Below are positions 1 through 10,421 of a stretch of 64,000 nt of DNA, piece after piece. How positions within the stretch are numbered: position 1 is the first letter of the stretch; each line of letters begins with the position of its first letter. A program made the position numbers and the translations under genes. Origin of the DNA: Marthasterias glacialis (Eukaryota; Echinodermata; Asteroidea; Forcipulatida; Asteriidae); contig OU452222.1 in NCBI GenBank assembly GCA_911728455.2, positions 29,030,430 through 29,094,429 on the forward strand, read 5' to 3'. Below the pieces are notes generated by a model. That model was not told the DNA's origin. It ran no database searches and saw nothing but the letters and a program-made list of their open reading frames with translations.

Positions 1-1298
1 ACATACAAATTATTGGCTATTCTAGTGCAGTTACGACAAAAGAAGGTTGAATGTGTCCTCAGTCTGGCGATGTTGAGATCAATGCACAAACACCGTTCAA
101 ACACAGTGTGCTTCTGATTCAGAAACACGGTTACCAGACCAAGACATCAAGAAAACTTAACAGGGTGGAAAAACCCCACCCTAAGAAAGCATCTAGGTGC
201 CATGACTTGCAACACAGCTGTGCCCGGATAGATGGATGCAGCTCAGCCCAAATGCCTTGCCTAGCACATCACAGGACAAACATATGCCTACTTAAGTAGA
301 TAAATGGGTTAACAGTAATCTTAATACTAGGTTGTCCCTAGCCGGGACATCTGACATCTCACTTCAAGGCTCATGAATAACGCTAGATAACAGCTTTTAA
401 AACCTGGCTCTTACCTGCCAGATACACCATTGACCTTGCTTGTCATAATACTGGGTGTGTTTACACACACTATACTTATTGTATATACTATCACTCTCAG
501 TCTGGGTAGTTATGCATCACTGCATGTATAATTTCTATCCAGTGAAACCATTACGTTTGTAAGATCAGTGTCTGTCTTTATCCTTATGAATAAAGACAGG
601 CCCCTTCCTTGCACAGGTTCAGTTAATTGTTGGTGGTTGTTCCCTTTTGCCTGGTTGTTCCATTTTGCCTGGTCACACTTAGTTTTAATTTGTAAAAGAA
701 TAGAGCTTGTACCAATCTAACCACATGAAACCCATCAAAATCCAATTGAACATTTTGTTTGATTCTGTTATACTGAGGACTGCACTAGTAAACTGATAAT
801 GCTTTCAACAGCATATCAACATAATCAGAGTCCAACAGTTTGGGTAGCGAGTTACCATATGGTGTCAATTTTTTGTGAGAAAGGGTCCCAGTAATTGACC
901 CCAGGGTGTTAGGGTTAAACCCAGTGGTTTAAATCCTCCATAATCCTATTTAGGAAGTTGTCTGCCTTGAACGATATGGTACTGCAAGTCAATTGCTAAT
1001 AGTACTAGACCATATGTATACCAATCTTACCAAAATTCCCAACATTTGGGAGTATTTTGGAGGATATTAGAAGTGGCGTTGCAGGGGGTGCCACACATAT
1101 TTGTAGCGGGGGCAATTTCAGTTAAAATTGTCTTATCATAGCAAATTGCAGGGTGCCCGGAGGCTGACTTCAACAAGGAGGCTGACAATTAGTAGTGTGC
1201 CTGGCCCAATGTTAAAAATGCAGATCCTTGTAAAGCACAGAGACTTAACCATGGTAAAAGGGCAGTCTATGAGGGAAATGTAGGAGTGTATGACTAAC
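1..1298. other. SSR1 intron 2 (partial), no exon seen
   Basis: This stretch lies 3' (minus-strand sense) of SSR1 exon 2 and holds none of the expected luminal-domain or transmembrane exons in either strand, so it is read as the start of a long intron running off the window. It contains a dispersed repeat at about 770-870. The segment around 826-865 is the reverse complement of the 110-bp unit that is tandemly duplicated at 59003-59215. A G-rich element of the type starting with 'gtggcg..gcagggggtg' lies near 1074-1125. Nothing else is recognisable. Confidence 0.5.
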
Positions 1299-1526
1299 CT
1301 TTGTCAGCATTCTTGGTGAAGAGCAGTGTGGTCTCAACATCCTCAGCAGGTTTGAGTTTCTCTTGCTCTTCCTCTGCCTCCTCCACTCCTTCATCCTCTG
1401 TTTTGGCTGCTGCTGTTTTATCTTCTTTGTCCCCTTCCCCCTCCGTCTCCACTTCTATCTCATCTTCATCGTCCTCATCATCATCTATGTCCTCTCCTTC
1501 CAAAGCATCCTCCACTTTTTCCTCTT
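1299..1526 (-). CDS. SSR1: SSR1 exon 2: acidic luminal segment of translocon-associated protein alpha (TRAP-alpha)
   Basis: TRAP-alpha is a single-pass ER membrane glycoprotein of the TRAP complex, which sits beside the Sec61 channel and helps signal-sequence-dependent translocation. This exon encodes about 76 residues: a long Asp/Glu-rich stretch (runs such as DIDDDEDDEDEIEVE) that ends in VETTLLFTKNADK. That end matches the family's transition from the acidic N-terminal region into the luminal domain (DTTILFVKGED in human SSR1). The donor is AAAG/gttagt. Two acceptors are possible: after 'ggttag' (exon from 1534) or after 'cacgcag' (exon from 1526). Only 1526 restores the frame with exon 1, which ends in a single base (phase 1), so I chose it; the joined junction reads SSR-E-EEK. 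The Ig-like luminal domain, membrane span and cytosolic tail are in exons left of the window. The antisense strand reads as an open Ser-rich frame, which is a shadow of the acidic repeat. Confidence 0.85.
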
Positions 1527-2178
1527 CTGCGTGGCTAACCAGCGATCCTAGTATATTACAATTAACATTAAATTTAATGTTCCCAAATACAGAGATGCAA
1601 CTGGCTATTGAAAAAAAAAATCAGAAAAATCTAACGCTAAAAAATACATGTCCGGATTTGGGGCAATGTCCAGAATGTGGGCAATGTGACGCACAGTCGG
1701 TGCTGCACTTGGTATGAACCCCGCCGCTAGTGGTAGTGGGACCAGGGCCGAGTAAATGGGAGGAAAATACTCAATTAAAAAAATGATGAAATTATAACAA
1801 TGCTAGACGTATCTTATCTTAAAAAAAGCTCACAGCAATGATCTTCTGAATTCATAATCCATTATCCATGCATCGGTCATGTTAGAAAATTTTTTATATT
1901 TTTTTTCACCTGTGATAAGCGTTGTGACCCATTCACTATTAAAACTTGTTCTTCAAACACTTTTCAGTATCTTAGAGATTATCTTGAGAGTTTAAAAGAC
2001 CGTAGCACTTTAAAAAAATAATTTAAAATTAAAGAAAATAATCTGCAAACGTTGATGATTTTCCACACACATGCGTTGGACACACACCGTTTCGAAATTT
2101 CTGCCAGGTCATAGGCCTATGCGTAATTTTATCTCCAAAAATGCAAAATGCTTTAACCTCTGTTAAAAAAAATGCCTC

Positions 2179-3492
2179 AGACTCAACAGAATTGCTCAAA
2201 ATTCGCCTACTGTCTTCTCCACGTGTTTAAGGTGAAATAAAATGCATTCAATTGTACTCACGATCATTTTCTTTCCTCCAAATCTATGATTTTTAGGGCC
2301 TCTGACAACCCTGCCGTTACAATCGCCATTATTACTAATGTCACGACTGTTTCCTGACTTGAAAAAAGTCGCATTAACGCTGCGGGGATTGCGTGTTCGC
2401 TGATGCCCGAACTTGCGAATTGTTATGTGCTGTTAACGCAGGATACCAGCTGTGTAGTGTAAACGACCCCACAATGGCAACATTGTACAGCACGCGCTCA
2501 TCCAATCATGACCAATGGAACTTTGTGGTGTTCATTGACTGGTATCCTGCGTGACTGCGCAAAACAATATTCAATGCCGGGCATCAGCGAACACGTGATC
2601 CCCGCAGCGTTAATACAACTTTTTTTAAGTCAGAAAAAAGTCGTAACATTAGTAATCAAAATGGCGATTGTAACGGCAGGGTTGTCAGAGGCCCTAAAAA
2701 TCATCGATTTAGAGGACAGAAAATGATCGTGAGTACAATTAAATGCATTTTATTTAGACCCAGTAACTGGGGCGCTGTACTCCTTTTTTTGAGATTTTGA
2801 CATTATCTGTCGTACTAGCGCCCCAGTAAGGAATATGTAGTAACTGCGACAGTCAGGAAGATTTAAATCACCTCAACAGGACTCAACAGAATTGCTCAAA
2901 ATTCGCCTACTGTCTTCTCCAAGTGTTTATGGTGTAATAAAATGCATTTCATTGTACTCACGATCATTTTCTGTCCTCCAAATCGATGATTTTTAGGGCC
3001 TCTGACAACCCTGCCGTTACAATCGCCATTTTGATTACTAATGTTACAACTGTTTTCTGACTTGAAAAAAGTCGTATTAACGCTGCGGGGATCACGTGTT
3101 CGCTGATTACACCATAAACACTTGGAGAAGACAGTAGGCGAATTTTGAGCAATTCTGTTGAGTCTAAGGCATTTTTTTTAACAGAGATGATTTAAATCCT
3201 CCTGACCGTCGCAGTTACTACATATTCTTTACTGGGGCGCTAGTACGACAGATAATGTCAAAATCTCAAAAAAGGAGTACAGCGCCCCAGTTACTGGGTC
3301 TAATCGTGAGTACAATTGAATGCATTTGAATTCACCTTAAACACTTGAGCAGTTCTGTTGAGTCTAAGGCATTTTTTTTAACAGAGGTGTTTTAAATTCT
3401 CCTGACCATCGCAGTTACTACATATTCTTTCCTGGGGCGCTAGTACGACAGATAATGTCAAACTCAAAATCTCAAAAAGGAGTACAGCGCCC
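2179..3492. mobile_element. Complex palindromic element family B (three inverted units), copy 1
   Basis: Three related inverted-repeat modules lie end to end. Segment 2236-2408 is the reverse complement of 2577-2750. Segment 2755-3303 is an almost complete palindrome: it begins TAGACCCAGTAACTGGGGC and ends with the reverse complement of that motif, with arms of well over 100 bp. A third half-copy runs 3304-3492 and is resumed at 4440-4452 after an inserted element. Each module holds a conserved segment that begins ATGGCGATTGTAACGGC and ends at a splice-donor-like gtgagt. No transposase is encoded, so this is a non-autonomous element. A related copy is at about 39850-40460. Boundaries inside the complex are approximate. 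Confidence 0.75.
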
Positions 3493-4430
3493 TAGCCCCA
3501 TACATTGTGCCAATACGCTGGACTCCCTCCGCTTCTTGGCCCAACGAACCCTATCCTCTAGGACCAGACATCAAATTTGAAATCGAAACTTACTTTTTTT
3601 GGCAATTTTAACCCTCGGTGATCGGTCGGTCATTACTGTCAGAGTCTTGAAAAGATTTCCGCCGCCCTCCCCGTGCGATAACTCCTAGGCTTTTTTGGTG
3701 GAATTTTATGACAAATCTCCGTACAGAAGTCCATGTGAACGACGGTGTGGAGGAGCCATGATGGTTGCCGTTGCGCTGTTCAGCGAGTGAGGGCGCTATA
3801 ACTCGTCGTAATATTGCGCTAGTCTTTATTCCAGCAGTCTTCTTGCGACGTTTACCTGAAAGTGGTGACGTCTAGGTTTCGAGCAGTGGTAAACGTTCTT
3901 GGATGTGCTGACTAATTGCGTGCATTACACTCGGGACAGCCGCTGTAAAACTATCCACTTCGTTTGCAGCCGGGCGACATTCAGTCGCCTTGGACAAGGC
4001 CAGCCTGCAATTTTAGTGACGAATGTGACCCTTTTTACTTTTAGTGGGAGGTGGGGGACGGGGGTAAGGGGCGTTCGGCAACGGGCGTTCGGCAATGGAC
4101 GACAGGACGACGAACGACTACACACACATAGCGACACGAAAGAGACTAGCGCAACGGCAACCATCATGGCTCCTCCACACCGTCGTTCACATGGACTTCT
4201 GTACGGAGATTTGTCATAAAATTCCACCAAAAGCCTAGGAGTTATCGCACGGGGAGGGCGGCGGAAATCTTTTCAAGACTCTGACAGTAATGACCGACCG
4301 ATCACCGAGGGTTAAAATTGCCAAAAAAAGTAAGTTTCGATTTCAAATTTGATGTCTGGTCCTAGAGGATAGGGTTCGTTGGGCCAAGAAGCGGAGGGAG
4401 TCCAGCGTATTGGCACAATGTATGGGGCTA
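3493..4430. mobile_element. Foldback element with 9-bp target-site duplication, inserted into family B
   Basis: The left end TAGCCCCATACATTGTG is matched by its exact reverse complement at the right end, and the two arms (about 3493-3777 and 4147-4430) are nearly identical inverted copies around a central spacer of about 370 bp. The element is flanked on both sides by ACAGCGCCC (3484-3492 and 4431-4439), a perfect 9-bp duplication. Removing the insert restores the terminal motif CAGCGCCCCAGTTACTGGG of the host repeat, which confirms the boundaries. Long inverted arms with 9-bp duplications are typical of Mutator-like (MULE) foldback elements; that assignment is inference. Only short, unconvincing frames lie inside. 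Confidence 0.85.
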
Positions 4431-4722
4431 ACAGCGCCCCAGTTACTGGGTCCAACTCGGAGCTATTCTCCGTCAACCTTTCTGGACAGGTAAGGATATA
4501 ATTTGACCTTAATTAATGGAGATAAAGTGGCAGCCGGATACGGCATTTGTGCCTGTTACTATACCCGCCCCACAAACAAGATTGTTGGTTGTCACCTCAT
4601 GCCATAAACAACACATGATTAGGAATAGGAATTGTTCGTTTGAAAGTGTCCACGTAGCACATCACTAGTTTTATGTACACGTAGCATTCAATATGCCGGG
4701 AACAACATTATTTTTCGCTTAC

Positions 4723-4798
4723 CACGGCTCGACAGAAGCACTGTTGCTGGTAAAACTAGCAACAAGAGCAAAATAAACTTTGGCACGATCTTCAGCAT
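4723..4798 (-). CDS. SSR1: SSR1 exon 1: start codon and signal peptide
   Basis: Reading minus from the ATG at 4798-4796 gives 25 codons, a basic N-terminus followed by a Leu-rich hydrophobic core: MLKIVPKFILLLLLVLPATV, then LLSSR. The exon ends with one base (G) before a strong donor gtaagc at 4722-4717. The sequence parallels the human SSR1 signal peptide, including the LLLLLV-PATVL core. That match, plus phase-1 compatibility with the acidic exon at 1299-1526, ties the two exons together across a 3.2-kb intron. The 5' UTR and promoter should lie just above 4798; no TATA box is evident. The ATG context (atcATGc) is only moderate, but it is the only upstream ATG that gives a signal peptide. 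Confidence 0.82.
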
Positions 4799-4849
4799 GA
4801 TGTTCGAGATTTTTATTCCACCGGAGAGCTGGATGATGGCGGATTATTT

Positions 4850-7800
4850 GACAGGTTCAACCGACGAATTCTGTCGGATTTCAACCTGTTCTGTCAAAGG
4901 AAGTAAAGAAAAGTCAGGTGCTCATCATAACAAGTTCACCTACGCTAATGTTAACTAACACTTTTACGAGGCTGTGTTGAAGGGGAACCAGACAAAATTC
5001 AACGACGGCAAAGAACTGAGCGAGAGAGCGCCACCTGTTGAATCAATATTTGCAGAATTCGTCCTCGCGGCCACGTTATGGGAAATCGCCGAGTTCAGCT
5101 TTCAAATGATCAAAATGTGCACTTTTAGTAATATTTCAGTATTCTGACCATTTTATTAACATTTTAACTATAAAAATATTTAACTGTCACTGAAATCAAA
5201 GGTGTGTGAGTGTTACACAACTCGAATCTAGATGGACTCGAGGAACTTGTTTTCAAACTCAACAAAGATATTGTTTTAAAAATAACATTATCCGCAAAAT
5301 GGCATAAACAAAAACAAAACATCAGCTCTTCTATAAAGTTTATTTACAGATAAAATTTAACAAAAATAGTCTGCCCTGAAAACAACTAAGTAATTGTTTG
5401 ATTAATTTTGATAAAACTTTCGGTCAATTCGTTTGTTTAAAACTTGATTCTGATGTCAGTGACAAAACATTCGTGTTTTAACATTATTTGCACGTTTGCC
5501 CCTATTCTTTTTATGAAATACAATATACATATATTTTTTTTCAGCTTTTCTAGTGATGTTAGCATTATATTTCAAAAATTTCTAAATATTTGGAAATGAT
5601 AGATATTTTTGGCCAGTTTTTATTTTGTTATTTATTTTTAGATTTTTTTTGCGGCGGGGTCGTGAGGGAGTACGTATTGTGGCCGTTTTCTTTTTACAAT
5701 ATCAACCACCAATGCAGTCATTCCTCTCTGCACGGATAGGACGCACATGGGTGCTGCCCACTAAATGACTTATTGGTGCACCGAGTCTCATTAATATAGT
5801 TTTCCGCCCAATTAAAACAAAAACACCGAGCAATCAATTTCGATTGAAAATTGATGCTCCGTTGCATCAGCATTCAACAGACTTGCCCTGCACGATGCCA
5901 ACGTACAGTGTTATCAGTTTGTGGGGCTTGTGTGTAAACCCTCCAAAATTTTTGTCAAAAACAAAACAAAATTTCCACATTCAAATTCATTACGGGCGGG
6001 TCGCAAAGATCAGTCAGTTTTGCAAGAGCCGACAGCAAGAGGCTGGTTTTATCACTAGACCAATCAGTGCAGGTCCTCACACTGTTATTGCCTAAAATCA
6101 TATAACGGCAGTGTCTACGCAAGCTTCCCCGACCCCGCAATCACAGGAGTGAATTTGTTTTCTAATGCATTAACTTTAACAACAGTTAATTGATAATTGC
6201 AAACTGTCGTCTTCGTTCTGATTGTTTATTCTGCTTGTGACCAATATTTTTTACCAAAATATTATTATTTTCAATGAAGTTATCAGTCGGTGTTTAGCAT
6301 CTTGCGTTTTTGGTTAGCCCCGAAGTGTACTGCTTCGTCTGGGCAGACTGGGGTTTGAGGCCATTAAGTCTTGCTTCTAAGCACATAGTCGCTTAAAAAC
6401 AAAAGGAAAACAAGCAAAAAAAAATACAAAAATTGTTAAGAACACAAGTTTGGTATCTATTCATATGAGATTGCGGTTATCAACGCCTGCCATTGTGCTT
6501 AGAAAAGCTCATTGCCCAATTTGAAAGACGTTTAAAAAACATTGCAAACCAAAAGTTTTATTTGCTAAGTAAAAATCTGCCGGGAACCATCCACGAGCAG
6601 CTTTGACTAACAACAAGGCGTTATAATGCGCTTAGAATTTTCTTTATAGCTTTATGAAATGTTGCCATATACGTATGCACGCATGCCATTCGTTGGACGT
6701 CATAATGTCATTAAACACCATTCCCAATATTATCCAATCAGTAGCGGATTGTTATGAACTGTTGACCAATGGTGAGCCCTAAAATTCTCCCCCTAAAATG
6801 TTGGCAGACGACGATCATACTTTCCTTGTGGTCAGTATCCCTTCCCGCACAGGGGGAAATAGTTTATATTTTTATAAGTTTCAACAAGTTTTAAGAAGTT
6901 AGAAAGATTGCTCCACTGATTTTTTTGTTTTGCGATCAACGTTCCTGAGTAACTTATAGGTCATTGATGGAAATCAAACATCTCCTCCACACGGAGACCT
7001 TGTCAGGTTAAAGATGCATTGCCCAATTTCAGTCCGATTTGGGGGTCAAAAATAGATTTATCTTTCAAATTGCTAATTTCACGGGGTAGAAAAAGTTATG
7101 AACTTTCATTTGGTACTTTGAACGAAAAAATCCGTCAAGGATTAGTGGCAGTTAATTAAAAACGTAAATGGAGAAAAGGCTGGGCCAGCCTTTTAATCCT
7201 CAGGATCGGATCGCGTGCTCTGTTCATATAATTATGCATGTACTGTACATACACCGCGTACATTGTAGGTACACACACGCAGCCAGCCGAGTGTGCCGTT
7301 GAGAGCATCGGCAACTGGGGGTCGCAACTCGTTCCTACTTAAGAAGGTCATACGAATCATGAATATTCATTACTTGCGGATTCTTCTGATTGGCCGTTGG
7401 GAAACCAATCAAATTGAAGTCGGCAAATGCCCGCGGGGAAACTTAAAAGTGTTCTATCTCGAGTTCCTGATATCAGAATTCTTAGTTTTTTTTATATTTT
7501 TCGTTACACAAACATATAAACTTTTTTAATTCGTTCACTCAGTGAAATTGATTTTTGTGTCTGATACATGACCTGCTGCATGCTCCAATGTAACTTTGAT
7601 GATGAAATAGATGTGTGTTTTACCCATAGGAAACATCATGGCAGTTCGACTGCTATTCGCATGACAACTTGAACCACAAGAATCAGTCAACTTTTGTGTG
7701 TGAATATTCACAACTTCATCGGTTGGTAATTGCAGCATATCAAGTCGAGAGAAAATAATTATTTGATTCTAGTGTGATGTTACACATTGAGTTGTCCATC

Positions 7801-8053
7801 AGCAAAATAACTTTTTATGGTATGTTGAATTTTTGCATCAGGGATAAAGACTTTTTTATTATTTATTTTATTTTATTTTTTGCCCGTCGCTCGGAGAGTG
7901 CTCGAATCCCCCTGTAAAATAAAAAAAACCCTGAAGAGTTAATATGTCACTGCAAATTTGTGCTTTATTTCAAAAATAAAACGGCTGAGGAACATCTATG
8001 ACTATTCTTTAAAATATGAATTTTTTTTTCATGTAGCCTTGATTGCTATAATC
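4850..8053. other. Intergenic region between SSR1 and SOCS6, no gene recognised
   Basis: The two genes diverge here (SSR1 minus, SOCS6 plus), so promoters for both should lie in this stretch, and noncoding first exons of SOCS6 may be hidden in it. The sequence around 7200-7450 is less AT-rich, with CCAAT-type motifs (for example attggc near 7390), and could be a promoter, but nothing decisive is visible. The short frames present have no recognisable domain. No strong repeat was noticed. Confidence 0.4.
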
Positions 8054-8100
8054 TACGGAGCCCCTAAGGGGACATACTTTTTTTTTTTTTTTCGTTCCCT

Positions 8101-8325
8101 CGAAATAATATTTCGTTCCCTCGAAATAATATTTCGTCCCCTCGAAATAATATTTCGTTCCCTCGAAATAATATTTCGTCCCCTCGAAATAATATTTCGT
8201 TCCCTCGAAATAATATTTCGTTCCCTCGAAATAATATTTCGATCCCTCGAAATATTATTTCGTTCCCTCGAAATATTATTTCGTTCCCTCGAAATATTAT
8301 TTCGTTCCCTCGAAATAATATTTCG
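8101..8325 (+). repeat. Left-arm array, 11 units of 21 bp
   Basis: The unit is CGAAATAATATTTCG plus the spacer TTCCCT (variants TCCCCT and ATCCCT). The 15-bp core is palindromic except for its central base. Units 1-7 and 11 have A at the centre; units 8-10 (8248-8304) have T, which is the core's reverse complement, while the spacer stays in the same direction. Because 21 is a multiple of three and the unit has no stop, all copies stay open in several frames and produce spurious 128-148-codon frames. Confidence 0.95.
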
Positions 8326-9865
8326 TTCCCTCGTGCACGTGACGTCCCTCGTGTACGTGTATGATTGTACAGTTGCATTGTCATTCGTGCGTGCATACTA
8401 CTGAGGGTGTGCAGACATCTCGACTCAAATCCATCTCGACTCAAAACCATCTCGACGCAAAACCGACTCGACTCAAGTCAAGTCGACTCAAATCCATCTC
8501 GACTCAAAACCGACTCGACGCATCGCCAATACCAACGCACTTACGATGATTGATATTACTTCAAATGAACAAATCCGAAATGTCGAGGAAATTTTTGTGA
8601 AATATACCGGTTAAATTTACGCTGACCATGGCTGCCAAAAGTACAATTATATCATTTAATTTTTTTTCCTTTAATGTTGTTAAGTCATTCCAGATCCCCT
8701 TCCACTTTTCAGGAAAAAAAATGATATTGAAAGAATTTTACTTTTACCTCAACGTAACTAACGATCGGCTTTCTATAAACGCCCAATTTTATACCTGCAT
8801 TCTCTACCCCTCGAGGTATTGAATTGAATTGAATTGAATAAATGGAATGAATAAAGACAATTAAGTTTGAGTCCACTCCTGATACAGAGAAGAGTGGAGA
8901 TACATCTTCATCAAGCCTATGGCTCTACGCAAGTTTACCGACAATGAGATTATATTGAACGATTAACGATGCGGCACGTTTCTTAGGATTAGTCTATCAC
9001 GCCCAGGTACCAATATGACAATGGGTTTGGAAGAGTCACCCAATTGTTCACAATATAGACAACTTCAATGGGCTTAATTTCAAATTGAAACCTATACTAA
9101 AATGAGGTTAATAATTCTCAAGTAGGCATTGGCCTATAATGATGACAAAAAATACAAAAAATTTTAAACGAACTTTTAAGCAATTTAATTTGACACTACA
9201 TTAAACTTTACTTATGCTGCATATTTTCTCTTAAAGTATCTTTTGTAACCTATCAATCTAGTTTACTGGTCAAAAACAGAACATTTTACCATCTTCAAAT
9301 CCACAAATCTGCGTTAAAAGTACATTATATCGTTATATTAATTTGCATTTGCAAAAAAATATGCGTGGGCAGTTTCTTTCAAGTCCTGTTTTCCTATAAA
9401 AAAAAATTGGGACATTGCACCGTTCCTTCAAGACTTGACCGTCATGGTATCCCAAGACAACACATCGTCCTTCAAGATACAAAATAAAACCTACAATAAG
9501 TACCGAGCTGAAAAAAACTATTTGATCTATTTTTTTCGGACTTGTTTTATCTTTAATATGCGTCGAGATGTTTTTCGCGTCGAGATGGTTTTGAGTCGAG
9601 TTGGTGACGGTTGTGAGTCGAGATGGTTTTGAGTCGAGATGATTTTGAGTCAAGATGGCGTGCGTCGAGTCGGTTTTGAGTCAAGATGGATCTACATCCT
9701 ACTGAGTACTGGACGGATCATTGCAGTGACTGCAGGTATTACATTGTTTTTTATTGTTTGGTAGGCCTATGGCATTTTTTTTTCGATTTAAAACGAATTA
9801 TTTATGAAGTGTGTGTAGAAGGGAGTTCAAGCACGTACACGAGGGACGTCACGTGCACGAGGGAA

Positions 9866-10049
9866 CGAAATATTATTTCGAGGGAACGAAATATTATTTC
9901 GAGGGGACGAAATATTATTTCGAGGGGGACGAAATATTATTTCGAGGGAACGAAATATTATTTCGAGGGAACGAAATATTATTTCGAGGGAACGAAATAT
10001 TATTTCGAGGGAACGAAATATTATTTCGAGGGAACGAAATATTATTTCG
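9866..10049 (-). repeat. Right-arm array, 9 units of 21 bp
   Basis: The inverted counterpart of the left array: CGAAATATTATTTCG cores separated by AGGGAA, with variants AGGGGA and a 7-base AGGGGGA. All nine cores have T at the centre on the plus strand, so on the left-arm reading strand all have A. The copy number (9 against 11) differs between the arms. Confidence 0.95.
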
Positions 10050-10421
10050 AGGGAACGAAAAAAAAAAAAAAAAAAGTATGTCCCCTTAGGGGCTCCGTAA
10101 TAATCTTCCTGCCAGTGACAGAGCCGTATCCCAATATACGGCTCTGGCCAGTGACGAGTGTGTTCGCCCTCTCTTGCTTGCGGTAAAACTAGAATACACT
10201 GGTCCCACTATAGTAAAAGTATAAGTAAACTACCAGTGGCTGGTGCACGCGCATACTTACTACGCATTGCAAATTCCAGCTTTATTTCTTCATGGTCTTT
10301 TTGTGTGTGTGTTCATTCGGGTCGTACTCGTAGTCGTAGTACTTTCTAGATCACACGAAGATCGTGCTTAGAAGTAGACGTTTAATATTTTCGAAGGTTT
10401 GAGAAGAAAAAGTCAGTACGA

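Larger units (their letters stand above)
1527..4722. other. SSR1 intron 1, mostly filled by palindromic mobile elements
   Basis: The intron between the two recognised SSR1 exons. Positions 1560-2170 are AT-rich with no recognised feature. From about 2179 to 4452 it is a nested set of inverted repeats (see the separate entries), so about 70% of the intron is transposon-derived. Confidence 0.6.
8054..10099. mobile_element. Foldback element with tandem-array arms and 6-bp target duplication
   Basis: The element begins TACGGAGCCCCTAAGGGGAC and ends with the exact reverse complement, flanked by ATAATC on both sides (8048-8053 and 10100-10105). Moving inwards, each arm has a poly-T (or poly-A) tract, an array of 21-bp palindromic units (11 on the left, 9 on the right), a CACGTG-bearing segment (about 8326-8360 and 9830-9865) and a second array of about 16-bp 'tcgactcaaaacca' units (about 8418-8525 and 9556-9690). 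The centre (8530-9555) is unique AT-rich sequence with no coding capacity. The architecture resembles foldback elements with repeat-built arms, such as Drosophila FB and the sea-urchin TU elements. It is non-autonomous and ends 322 bp upstream of the SOCS6 start codon. Confidence 0.88.

Noticed and set aside
1301-1717. 138-codon Ser-rich frame on the plus strand
   Set aside because: Antisense of the Asp/Glu-rich SSR1 exon; the opposite strand of GAN codons reads as Ser/Val/Phe.
3925-4230. 101-codon minus frame with a hydrophobic start, considered as an SSR1 signal-peptide exon
   Set aside because: It lies in the foldback element, and its hydrophobic start is in the element's arm. The exon at 4723-4798 matches the family and the phase.
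7958-8450. Open frames of 128 and 148 codons on both strands
   Set aside because: They exist only because the 21-bp array unit is a multiple of three without stops; they read as 7-residue repeats and stop where the array ends.
9686-10186. 166-codon open frame
   Set aside because: Same cause as above, in the right-arm array; no start context or domain.
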